30,846 nucleotides of DNA from contig BLXT01004521.1 of assembly GCA_019648995.1 (NCBI GenBank), positions 1,384,570 through 1,415,415 of the forward strand. Direction: 5' to 3'. The notes below the pieces were generated by a model. It was not told the DNA's origin and ran no database searches. It saw only the letters and a list, made by a program, of their open reading frames with translations. Of the stretch, positions 1 through 12,000 are shown in pieces (within the stretch, counting starts at the first letter, position 1; each line of letters opens with the position of its first letter). This DNA is from Plakobranchus ocellatus (taxonomy: Eukaryota > Mollusca > Gastropoda > Plakobranchidae). The translations under genes were made by a program, and so were the position numbers.

Positions 1-1259
1 CTAAAATTTTTTAGAGTTATCTCCCCCACCTTAGTAATCTGAGTTCAGCTTCTCGTACAGGCCTAGTAAACTATGGGTTAAGCAAGGATGTCTCTTTAGA
101 GGGTAAAATGTGTCCAGACTCCACTGTATGTAGGAAGAGCTGAAAGAGAGACATAGAATTCCAGAAAACGACATGAGGCAAGATAGAGAGAAAATGAAGC
201 TGTGACAGAGTGTCACTCAAAAGTGCAGTCTACACATAAATTTGTAAGATTATGATATAGCATTCAAATGTTGTAAGCTTATCTGATTCAAGAAAGCTGA
301 ATTATTTAATGGCAGTGATGAAAATAGCTCATTTCTGCATATCACAAAACTTTTGAATCTTTGATCTGAAATTTAAAATACATGTATCTGTTTTAAAGAA
401 AAAAAAATGTTACTTTATACTTTTGCTCTTATTTGATAGCTATAATTTAAAACAAGAATGAGAAGAAATATAATACTAGGTTAACAATATAAAACTTTTC
501 TTCTCAAAATTAATTACTGTAATTACATTAGTTGATTTAATGCAGCAATTCATGAAAAATGTCTTTGGTATTTATTTCAAAACCAGTGTTCGTTTAATTA
601 AGTTATAAAAGTCATAACAGAAACTTAGAGATAATCTGCACAACCATACAGCATGCAGTAAAAGAATTTTCCAAAACAAAAAAGCAATAAAACTATAGTT
701 TTCAACCATATCATTAATTAGAAGCTGCAAATTTGCGACCAAACTGTTCTAGTTCGCAAAAATAAAAAAAAATCGATCACATTTAGCTTGATGTAGATAG
801 TCTACAACTACAAGAACAAATGAGGAGAAATAATCCCATGATCCACCAGAAGGGGAGAGAATGATGGATCAACTAGTGCCTCTTCAATCACGACTAGGGG
901 CAGGCAAAGGACTACGAGATTAGAATAACCTACCATGGATTAAGGCATGAAGATCTACAGGACAAAGATGAATTGAAACGTCTGGATAACTAAAGACCAA
1001 CAGCCGCACTCTGTTTAGGCTAAGAAGACGTTATCATGTATAACCAATAACAGATATATGGTACTAAACCTGAGGAAATCCACACTTCTGGTCCAGATGA
1101 GGAATTCAGGCAGCTTTTAAATGCAAAGAGCCAGAAAATGCGATTCGCATCAGCAAGTGCAGTTAAAGAAGGAGGAACTGGATTTCAAGAATCTGTTTTC
1201 GTTGGATGACCCAATACATCTACTGTTGAAGAATAAATTAATAGGCCTACTCCAGACAG
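1..1259. other. no gene recognised
   Basis: AT-rich DNA with no recognisable coding segment on either strand. The right part (about 780-1250) may hold the degraded left end of the piggyBac element that follows, but no terminal inverted repeat was found. The first bases contain AGAGTTATCTCCCC, a word type I associate with molluscan repeats, without firm support. Confidence 0.5.
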
Positions 1260-3715
1260 CTTGAAAGTGATATAGATAGTTCAAGTGATATAGACGTTGG
1301 TGAAGCTGAAATCAACGAAGTGGAGGTAGATGTGGCTTATGTTGGGGCCGATTGGTAAGACTTTCGTAATATTCCAAAATACCAACCTTCTGTGGACAAG
1401 CAGGTTAAAATACTGGAGTTGTATGTAGAAACTAAAGATCTTACATTCTTAGTGCGCTTTCATATTTCAAATAAATTATTGATGACCATAAAAATAAATT
1501 ATCAACCATTAAAAAGGGGAGACAAGCAAATATGCGTCACAATTTTCTACCAGTACCAACCTTGCCTTCAGAAAAAGAAAGATAGTAAAAACGTGGCAGA
1601 CGGTCACAATAACTAGTGAGACAAAGGCACTTTTGGTCCTTCTTCTTATGGGGTGAGTAAAAAAGTCTTCATTTTATGATTACTGGGGTAAGTTCATATA
1701 TTCAAGATATGCTGTACAGATTATGGCCAGGGATCGTGGGACCATTCTCAAAATTAATGACGTCAGCCAAAATAAAAGAATTGTGGTTGTATCTAGCATT
1801 AAATTTGTGGCTGTTGATATTTTTCTAAATTGGACAATTAATTTTCCTTTCTTGTGTTTTTTTCCCTTGGCACCTTGAATTATCAAACTGCCGAATTGTA
1901 CAAGTTTGAAAATCCTTGACATGTTGAACATTGCTGGTGATTGGATTTTATTAAAATGGGGAGAGTAGCTTTTAAGAAGTTGAAAATTTTAAAACTTTTA
2001 CTACAAATTACATGTGATGTTAAAACATGACTGACATCGGCTTTCCAAGCAATCCCACCCCACCCCTCACCTTTTTCCCATCAGCATTTTATTGACAATC
2101 CCTCTTCCCCCTCCACCTCAACAAGTGAGAATTACCTTGAGCAAGTACTGGCTGGGCATGACCCGCTTTTTTAAATCATACCAATTATTAATAAATACAC
2201 TTACAAAGTAAAACCCAGTCTGTCGAAAAATAAAAATCTATAGATGAGGCCATGTGTAGCAGGTAAGGTAGGCTGAGGTTTCATGCTTAACTCAAGGATC
2301 CCTTAGGAAAGGAGAGGGCGAAGTTTTTCAAACTACGTGAAAGCAAATCAGCTTATGCTTATAGATTTGAAATATATGAAGCAGAGCCTAACTTTGGTAC
2401 CAAGATTTAAGCAGAAGCCTTTCCTGAAAAAGATAACCATAATTTTATGGATGGTTACCATTCGTGCCCAGCTCTTATTATCAAGAAAAAGGTTATCACT
2501 TTTTTATGGATAATTGCGATTTATGCCCAGCTCTGATAGTGAAACTCATAGAGAAGAATACAGTGTGCACCAAAACAGTCTGATCAAATAGGGTTGGCAT
2601 GTTTAAGGATATGGCAAAACAATCCCTTCAAATTGGGGAGAATACATTCAGAAGAAACTAGAAAGGTTGGCATGGTAGCACTCAAGTGGAGGGACAAGAG
2701 TGAAATAAACATGCTGATTACTGCGCATAATTCAAGAGGAAAGGTTACAGTGACGGGGAATGTGAGAGCAAATTACACTCAAAATAGTTCATGTAGTGTA
2801 GTAAACTGCACAAAAAATATGGCAAGGGAGGACCATTCTGATCAGTTTCTCTCATACCTGCCACTGTTTTGTCAAAATAGAAAGAGGACTACGGTCCTTA
2901 AGTCTCCATCTACTTATGCTCTCCATCATTCAGGACTCGGTCATTTTCAACAAGATCCTTTACCCTGCCCTTCTTTCAGGGCTCAGTCATCTTCAATACG
3001 ATACTTTACCCTGCCCTTCTTTCAGGGCTCTGTCATCTTCAATAAGATCCTTTACCCTGCCCTTCTTTCAGGGTTCAGTCACCTTCAATAAGAATAAGAT
3101 CCTTTACCCAGCCCTTCTTTCAGGGCTCAGTCATCTTCAATAAGATCCTTTACCCTGCCATTCTTTCAGGGCTCAGCCATCTTCAATACGATCCTTTACC
3201 CTGCCCTTCTTTCAGGGTTCAATCACCTTCAATAAGATCCTTTAGGCTTTACCCAGCCCTTCTTTCAGGTTTCAATCATCTTCAATAAGATCCTTTACCC
3301 TGACCTTAGGGCTCAGTCATCTTCAGTTAGATCCTTTACCCTGCCCATAGGGCTCAGTCATCTTCAATAAGATCCTTTACACTGCCCATCTTTCAGAGCT
3401 CAGTCATCTTCAATAAGATCCTTTACCCTTCCTTCTTTGTGACAAGTTCGAAAAAAGAACTGATTGAAGGCTACATTTTTTTCGAAACCACCAACTGTCA
3501 ACCACTACTTATGCAGGTTTCCATCCAGACAGCAGGCCCTCCTCTGCTTGACTTATTTCATCTCCCTTTCCCCTGCCAAGAGCAAAGCTAGGCCTAAGGA
3601 CTGCAAAATATGCCACGACAAGGCCTCTTTTCTAGGTGACCACAGGAAGAAGGCTAGAAAGACATCCCTGTGGTGCATGGTCTGTGTTAACCCCTCCGCC
3701 TCAAGTCATGCTTAA
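1260..3715 (+). mobile_element. decayed piggyBac-type DNA transposon (transposase remnant)
   Basis: Pieces of a piggyBac transposase follow each other in the right order in shifting frames. These are an acidic N-terminal stretch with SDIDSSSDIDVG (1260-1390), then DYWGKF...IMARDR (about 1675-1740; family DYW...MxRDRF), then KLRESKSAYAYRFEIYEAE (2330-2390; family DSKTGYVYDFEIY). After these come MVALKWRDKSEINMLITAHN (2670-2730; family LKWKDKRDVxMLSTxHN) and NCTKNMAREDHSDQFLSYLP (about 2805-2870; family NMGGVDxSDQ, with the catalytic Asp still there). Last is a Cys-rich end CKICHDKA...WCMVC (about 3600-3695), like the C-terminal zinc-ribbon. A stop follows ADW at 1356, and frame changes are needed between blocks, so it is inactive. 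No TTAA-flanked ends were recognised. It lies downstream of SMG8 on the opposite strand. Confidence 0.85.
2929..3430. repeat. 46-bp minisatellite, about 11 copies
   Basis: A unit containing CTCAGTCATCTTCAATAAGA and TCCTTTACCCTGCCCTTCTT recurs about every 46 bp. Copies begin their ATCCTTTAC core near 2955, 3001, 3047, 3099, 3145, 3191, 3237, 3287, 3330, 3373 and 3417. Units differ by point changes and small indels, for example one with an extra AGAATA near 3090 and two shortened by loss of CTTCTTTC near 3305 and 3345. It sits between the DDQ-like block and the zinc-ribbon block of the piggyBac remnant. ORFs over it are only repeats translated. Confidence 0.95.
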
Positions 3716-5907
3716 ACAACTTCCACACCCGATGCAACTACACACATGCATGATTATCCATTTTAATTTTGGTTTTCAAGGTAAAACTTAAATATTTTTT
3801 CTATTTCCCCACACTACCCAAGCATGCTCACAAGTAAATAAAAAACTAAGAAAGGGTTTGTTTTTTTTGTTCCAATTTTTATTTCAGCTCTCATCTCAAT
3901 TTTCAAAAAATGAAAATCATGGTGTTTTAGAAAAATTACTTTAAAAAAAACACCATTTAAGACATCTGTTTGTTGTTTGTTTTATTCAAATAAGCATGTA
4001 TAATTCTTATATCTGTCAAAATTTTATTAAGATAAGGTTAAAAATCTTTTTTGAGGGGACACATTTTGAAAAATACCCTAAAAGTCCAATGAAAGCATTC
4101 AAATTATTAGCCGCAAGTGAGTTAACTTATATCGTCCACATTGATAATACTTTCTAAGTACTCGATATTCTTTTAGGACAAAGTAAAGAAAGCCTTTATC
4201 TGTGAGCTTTTAAATTTTTTAATTTCATTCTAAATTGTCATCGATGTTATCATTCCTAAACTTTCTTGAGTCATTTTTCATAAGCTATAAAAGTACTGCA
4301 CTCACTCTCCTTTATTTCTGACAAATATGTAATCTTTTGAGGGTTATATTATGAGCTTGTGAGTCAAGAATTGGGCTTCAAACATATTTATCTCATATGG
4401 CTTCCTGAAAATAATGCAATCAACTTTTGAGACATAACAGAAACTTTTTTTTTTTTTTAATTAAAAAATGCATGACTTTCCTGACTATGAAGACACATTG
4501 TTGAAAATGGTATCAGCTTTCTGCTTGACTTTTTTTAATAACGATTGATGTAAGAGAGGTCCATCACTTGATGTACATGATTAATTACCAGCTAGTATCA
4601 GTCAATTGATGACACCACCTTCTTAGCTTGATCACTAGCCTGTCAGAACAGTACTGTGCTTCATTGGACTTTACCCGAGAGAGACTGCAATTTAATTGGC
4701 AACCGCCTTTCAATTGGCAGCTGAAGGAGAGGTTTGATGATACAGCTCTTTATAAAAGTTCAATCATGAATAAATTAAAAAAAAAAATAAACTAGTAAGT
4801 TTAGTCAATTTTGAAAAACTTGTATCGATTTTTTATGGATTGAAATTTCATAAAATACACAAAAAGTAGTACTCCATAATTTTTTACTACAGCAGTGCAG
4901 AAGTAGAAATTCTTCCTTTTAAAAAGTTGTTTTTCACTCTAGTATTATTTTAATTGGTCCAAGCTATCGCTGCTGCTATAGTAGTTACTAATGCTTCAAC
5001 TTTGTATAAGGTGCTGAGATCTATCTGCATGAAAATGGATAGGCTCCAGTTAGTTCAGGCTTCATGATGAAATATAGAATAACAATTTTATTTACCACAG
5101 GAGTTAACTTTAATAAAAAGAAATAGGAGGAGAAAAAATGAGTGGAAACTACTGTGCACTGCCATGCCCATAAGAGGACTAGGTTTCACTCACTGATGTT
5201 ACATTGGATCGTAATATGATTCAACAGCCTAAATCTGTGCTGAAGTCATGTCAGATCATACGATACTACAAAATATACATTCTTTTTATAAAAGAGGATT
5301 TGAGGTCGAAGGGCACAACCCTAATATAGTTATGATGATAATGATGACATTGACAGTTAGAATAATGTATGTGAGAATCAGTTACACCAAACACTGTGAC
5401 TTAATGAGCTAGGCCAAAACAAAAAAAAAACATGAAAAGGTATATTACCTGATACTTAGGTAGCCGCACTACCCTATCTTAGATTCTTAGAGTTTCAACT
5501 GCAATTTTATGTAGAAGTCGTTAGTATAACTCACCATCCATACATTCTTTGCACTTTTGTTTGGTGCAACTCGATGAAATAAATCAAGACAGAACTGGAT
5601 ATTCTTCATTGAATCAATAAAGAGCTCTGGTTATAACAAATATTCACATCAATGAAATTGTTGCACATAGCTCAGTAACGTATCCTAGACATGAACATAA
5701 AAATGCGCATAGTGCAAAGCAGGAGGCGAAGCAATGACTAACAGTTGCTGACTCCTCCAACACAGAATATGATTACACATACATTTGAGTAGTCCTTTAA
5801 ACTTGAGAGACTCAAATTTGTTGTGCTTGTGGCAGAATGCTCTAGGTAAACAAATGGAGCATAAGGCTTTGCAGAAATCTTTCCCATCCATGGTTCGATA
5901 CTCTCCC
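3716..5907. other. SMG8 3' UTR and downstream spacer
   Basis: Minus-strand sequence after the SMG8 stop should be 3' untranslated to around 5090, then spacer. I see no coding segment or repeat family here, only poly(A)/poly(T) runs (for example 4445-4460 and 4778-4788). Confidence 0.5.
5087..5112 (-). promoter_or_regulatory. candidate polyadenylation signals for SMG8
   Basis: On the minus strand an ATTAAA (within about 5107-5112) is followed by an AATAAA (5092-5087) and a T-rich stretch. They lie about 800 bp after the SMG8 stop and are the first clear hexamers I found there. In AT-rich DNA such hexamers are common, so this is only a candidate. Confidence 0.3.
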
Positions 5908-6013
5908 TTACAAAATCTTGTATGTAAACATGCCACTGAGTAGCACACAATGATGCAGCTGCTGGTGGTCTGTTGGCATAAGGTAAACATGATGTTCATC
6001 TTGGTAGATGCTT
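5908..6013 (-). CDS. SMG8: SMG8 exon l, final exon with stop
   Basis: Acceptor AATTTACAG, entry phase 2 as exon k requires. It encodes (L)SIYQDEHHVYLMPTDHQQ and LHHCVLLSGMFTYKIL, then TAA at 5910-5908. The spacing suits the human tail: MPTDHQQL...LLSGM lines up with PPKENVQL...VLRGV and both proteins end about 14 residues later. The human VTERGPC motif is not conserved, so this is less certain than the other exons. If wrong, the true last exon is elsewhere or exon k ends the protein. Confidence 0.68.
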
Positions 6014-9000
6014 CTGTAAATTTTAGTTAGGGACCATCCAAACTTCAAAACAATAAAATTTGATTGAAAATGTTTAAAACCAAAAAAAAAAAATCCGTAC
6101 TAAAAAATTCTTTATAGTCTAAAACAACAAAAAAATGCCCTAAAAATGTTTAAGTCTTTACTTTAACCAACAGCGATTAAAAAAAAAATTAAATGAAGGC
6201 ACATCTGTTAGCTGTTCTTCAATTTTACTGCAGCTTGCTAGTTTTGGCCAGACTGTAAATCTAATTAAGAGAATACAAACGAAATATTCTCCAAACCTAG
6301 AATGACCATTGGGTTATTTAAAAACATTTATGGCTTGTTTTACAGTCATTTGATTGACATCTAACTGATCATTTGGTCAAGTCTTCAATATCATGGACAA
6401 ATAATTTACACTACATACTTTGATACAACCATCATGTTTGCTCAATCTTTCTTCTTTCTGAAAAATAACATTTTGTGGATCTAACTTCTCTGTATTTGTT
6501 GAGGCTGATATTTCTTGGAGGCACATTGAACTATGAAATATGTGACTAGAATGGTGAGGTTTTTTTCCAACAAATGAAGAGTTAAAATAATGGCCCCACC
6601 CTTTTTTTTAAAACCCATCTTTTTTTTTTTTTTTTCTCAGAGAAAGATAAAATCTTTAGATGTCTCTGTTCATAATCATAATGTTCAATTTATTCTAGAG
6701 GGTGCTTCCGAAAATATCAATGTCATTGTCAGTGACGGTTACAAAGAAGGATACGGCAGACGTATGACCCACAAACCATCAGGAGGAAGCTCTAACGGGC
6801 TGTCTAAACCAGGGTGAAATTGTGGACAGCCTGCTGGAGAGAGCGGTGAGGGCACAGATGATGATGAGGCGGTTTGTGAAGGTAGGGAAAGCGTTGATGA
6901 TGGCGGAGCAGGTTGCACTAGAGGATTGACCAGCACACGGAGGCTTGGCACACCAGGAATATCACGTGGTGTTGCCACAAACACTCTCATCATCTGGGCC
7001 AGGCAGCCTTTAGGTTGTCTGAAACAAAGGCAGAAGGAAAGCATAGCGTTAGTTAAAGTATTTAAGAAAAAAAAATCACCTTTTTATTTTTTTTTTCATA
7101 TTTCTATAATTCTAACCAACAGAAACTTTTTTGATGATGGGGCCCTCTGACTAGAATCTATCTAAAATTTGCACAGCATAATTTTTGTGGCCATAAAACT
7201 ACACATACTCTTAGCCTCATGTCATAAAGTTTGATAAAGACGTTAAAAGCATACAAAATTTAAGCCACAAGATCGTATTTGAAAAATATGGGCGTCCTGA
7301 ATTACTCTTCTGTTGGCTACTGTTTTATTACAAATGTCTCAATTTATAAAATGGAAATATTGAGGATGGTCTTTGAAAGTGAGAACACTTGTCTAAAGAG
7401 GTATCAGCTGAGAGCCCCTGGCTACTGGCTAACACTTTGCATAAAGTGAATGAATTAGATCAATTAGAAGTAAAATAAGTATCTTCAACTTAACAGGCAA
7501 GACCAGTAATTGATCATAGCCTCCTGGACAGCTGATCGATAATTATGTGAAAATGGCACAAACATGTGAAGTCTTAAATGTTATTGGACTCAAAAACCTT
7601 TCCTAGAACTATAAATCAACTTCTGCAATCTTTTCTTACTTCATTTTTCACAACCTTGAACTCATCTGTTGCTGTTTACAACCACAACCATTTTTCAAAT
7701 ATAACTATTACATATATTGAGGGAATCGTTTGTTATTGCTTTGAAAATGTCCTGATATCTTAGACAATACTAGCATCAAAGAAAGAACTTTTGTCTATGT
7801 TACAAATCTAAAATTGCACTCCTGGTTTTCTATTATAGGCTATTCCCTATTTGTGTTAAGGGCATAATTTCTAGAAATGGGTGTGGAGACTCCGGTGCGG
7901 GGGTTGAACAGGGGGGTGGCAAAGTCAGTCTTTTAGGTGTTAATGCCGCTTTCACTATCTAGAAATTGAGAGATTCAATGAATTGAGACGTTATTCTTTC
8001 AGGTTTCACTAAGAGAACAAATGACTTTAATAGATCATAATATCAGAAGTTTCCAAGTTGTATGGGTCTTTCTTTTTTTTTTTTTGTGAAATAAAAAAAG
8101 GAGTCACAAAGCTGATAGTTGTAAATTCACACATGATTCCTGTGACTTACAATGGTCACAAGCATCTGAAAGAATCCTAATAAGAGTAGAAATTCCCAGT
8201 CACAAGTAGTGCCATTAATATAAATTAAGCTAAATATTAATTAGGCATAGGCAAAAGCATTGAGATACTTGCTCATGAAAATTCTTTCTTTCTGAAATGA
8301 AAAAGGATTGATTTCCATAGTATCCTAACTATTGATTCCATTGTTAATCAAAAATTTGTACTTTATATTGAGTATGATCCTTGTAACTGGACTTTTTTTT
8401 TTGTCCAAAGAATCAGTACAGAAATACAGAAAGAGCCCAACATTGAGCGATCAGTAATTAAAAAGCAAAAGACAGAGCAACTGCAATTTTTAGAGCACAT
8501 TTGCCAATTGATGCAAAAGTTTAAAACACACTTAGCAATCACAGAAAAGATTGAAGACAAAGACAGTTGAAATAGCCAGAGAAAAACTTTTGTCAAAAGT
8601 CTTAAGTCATGGGTATTAGGTTATAGTAGCAACAACAATTTTATAAGGTTTGCATGATGGAATATGATCACCAATGTCTGCTTTGGATAGGGCACCTAAA
8701 GAAGAAGAAGAATCCTGATTATGAAAGTACAAAATTACGACAATTTAGTACCCTCACTTAACAAAAAAAAATCCTTGTCTACTTAGAACACAATTCTCCC
8801 ATCAATAAGAATACATTTGGACTTAGTGCTGCTAAGACTAAGTGGCAGAATTCTGACTATTGCCTCCATGTAGAAAAAAAAAAGGTATCTGCGTGTACAA
8901 TGACAACTTCACTGAACCTCTCAACTATAAGGCAGTTTTATGTAACAAGTACTACCTTCTGTCTTAAAACAAGCGATATGAGAGACAACATGTTGTTTAC

Positions 9001-12000
9001 GACCAGTATCCTAGTCTCTTGCTTGGGATATGCAGATATCACATGCAAGATATGTCAATAAATTGACACAACCATAACAAGGACATCAAGAGAAGACAAC
9101 TTGGTTACAAAAGAGTGGCTCCATAAATATATGCAGTCCACTATATTTAAAGAGTTAGATTGTATTTTCATTCTACTGTTTCCACTCAGAAATTTTTTTT
9201 TATTTATAACTGAATTATTAGATTTATAAAATTCATGCATAAAGTATCATTTTAGTATATTTTTTTGTTCCCCTCTTATTTATCCCTAAAAATTGTTCCA
9301 GATTGTGTCATTTTGGCTCTCGGGACCCTCTTGTTTAAAAACTTTTCTGGGGAAACATGCCCCCGCATCCACTTTTCAATTGACAATTTCATGATAAGTC
9401 AGATGTAGGTCTATCGATAGCTTTCCCCCATTTGGCATAGCCTTTCAAACAAGGTTGGGACACAGGATGGGTTTGGGAATATATCTCTGTTGTATGATTG
9501 TGATCCCTACCACAAAGCATATGCCACATACAGGTCTCTGGGATCATAGACTAGGCTTGAGGGGTTGGGGTAGTCTATATCTATGTGTGTGACCTTGTTA
9601 CGTACACCATTGTGTAATGTGAGGGGCTATGACAAAAAATATGCTTGCCATATTAAAATTGCTTTTTTTGCATTTGGGGCCAAAGACCTTGAAAATCAAA
9701 TAAAGATTCTATTCTATTCTTTTATATCTTTGACAGGTAAAGGCTTTAGAGCTAACTGAAGGAAGAAGTCTTGTATTGAATTCTTTGTTAAATCAAAAAA
9801 AATTTTCAGAACGGCAGGCATAAAAACAAACCCAGACTTGCCACTATTTTCACGTTGAAACAAAATTGTAAGCTTTCGGAGTTCAAACGACAGCCATTTC
9901 ATATTTGGCAGATACTATACCCACAATATGGGCAATAGGTATGGGTAGCAACAACAATTTTATGAGGTTAACTGAGAATAGGTTTGAGTGGAGGAACATG
10001 ATAGCCAATGTCTGTTCCAGACAAGGTACCTAAAGAAATAGATACCCACAGAGCTATCTAAGCTCTAAGACCAAAAAGTATATCTGTTTCTTATAGAAAT
10101 ATATTATGCTGCTGCATTAGCTTTGATGTTGAAATCAGTTTTGCAGCAAACCTTTCATAAGTCTCAAAGAAATGTAAAGCCATATTTTTGATTCAAGTGT
10201 CCACTTACTTGCAATGGCAGGGGGTATAAAGGGGCATGTCCATATGCACTAGGCGACTTGCATTGTCCTTGGAAATGTTGACAAAGAGAAAAAATATTAA
10301 TTTGGAAAAGAAGATTTAAGAATACAATGCAAAAGTCATAGCTTCAAAGGTGCTTAATTTATCTGGAGGTATTTCAAAATAGAATCCCCATTATCTTTCA
10401 TTCAAATGTATGTTCGAATTCAACATAGATTCACTGTTTCTGTAATAACTAATATCACTGCAGTCAATCACATATAATCCTTGAATTCATTAGGAAATAA
10501 TAACGGTGGTTGGATTACCAAAAGTCACTGGAATGGAATAATATGAATAAAATGCGATCTCTAATCCAGATGACCTCCTCTTCCTTTGCCCCTTTCCTGT
10601 TATCTTCCTTATCTCGCCCCAGTTCATTGACAAGCATGAAAAACGATTTAAAAAATGCAACAAGTCTCAAGAAAAAAATTATGTTCAATTCCATACCTAT
10701 GACTTTGGCTACTACTATGAGAAATCATCATATTGATAGATGTGTCTGTGCTTTAGATGGGCAAATATAACCATGCTGTATTGTTTTGTTATACACATAT
10801 TGCTCAAGTTCATCTTACTGACATGCTCAACTCCTAGCCTTGCTCTCAGGATGATAAGAGAAAAATAAAAAATTAGTACACATTTAACATTTGCTCCTGT
10901 GATCTAGAACTGGACTTTGGATGCAATTTACAATATCTAATAACTAAAATGCTGGAACTTCAGAAGATTGTATCTTTCCAGATCCAAATTAAAAATATAA
11001 AATTAGTAAAGTAACTGATTTAAGTATAACTGTGGAAATATTTCATTCAAGTGTACTAAATTGTAGGAATGAAAACTAGATCTAATCTTGGATCTTAAAA
11101 CAGATTTAATTTAATCAAAAGTGAAAGTTCTAACATTGTAAATCTTACCAAGCAGCCCTGATATTCAATTTGTATTTGAGAAATCTTATTTTGGTAGGAA
11201 AAATTTTGCAAGTCCAAATGTTGAAATTCAGATACCATAGGACAACAGTTGACTTCCAAGAGAGATTTCAAAACCAAAAATGAAAATTTTAAAGGTTCAG
11301 GTCATACTATGATTACAATAGATACTTTCAATGCTCAAATTTACTCTTTCTGCTGCATTTTAGCTAAAACATAACTGTGATTTTGCAAAGATTCCGTTTA
11401 GAGACTTTCACCAATGACAAAGGAATTATCCCTTTCAATGAGAAGATACCATTTTGAGAATTCTGTGGAGAAGTTAGGATGCATTTTGAACATGGCAAAA
11501 ATAGCTGGGGGTTTTTTTCTGGGACAGGCAAGGCATCAAAATGATTCAGTCAATTACATCAAAAATGGAAAAGAGAAAGTCTGAAAAAATAACAAACAAT
11601 TCAAACCAGTTTTAGAAGCCCACATGCTGGAATCAAAATGCACAGATTTATGTGACAACTATCAGTAGCTGTAATTAAAGTACTTGCATAAACCATGAGA
11701 AAATAAATTTATGTTTTATGATCCACCTTTGCTAATAATTGAGCATATCATAATGAAAGATTTCAAGGCACCTTTGATTTTATAAAAAAATGTTTCTCCA
11801 TAATTGTGTTATTTTGAGTACTGTCCTTGATCCATTGTTTGTTCCCTATTATATTTTAATATAAAACCTCAAAGATTGAAGTTTACATTTAAAAGCCACA
11901 CATAACTTGAATTAATTAAATTCCATACTAATGTATGTCTGTAGTTGACTTCAATCAATTATTTTGACTGAAATCAACAAAACAGTTGATTCACTCAGAG

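Larger units (their letters stand above)
7019..10208 (-). other. SMG8: SMG8 intron j-k (3190 bp)
   Basis: Donor GTAAGT, acceptor TTTGTTTCAG. It holds two copies of an unnamed dispersed repeat and a non-LTR 3'-end-like segment, listed separately. 7019-8610 is AT-rich with nothing recognised beyond homopolymer runs. Confidence 0.85.

Noticed and set aside
31-216. Minus-strand ORF considered as the SMG8 last exon (FYPLKR resembles FPPKEN)
   Set aside because: Similarity is only a few residues; the exon at 6013-5908 fits phase, distance and length better.
2929-3430. CRISPR-like array
   Set aside because: Units are direct tandem copies without unique spacers, in an animal genome.
4122-4125. TTAA after GCCGCAAGTGAG as the right end of the piggyBac element
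   Set aside because: No matching inverted repeat was found on the left side; TTAA is common in AT-rich DNA.
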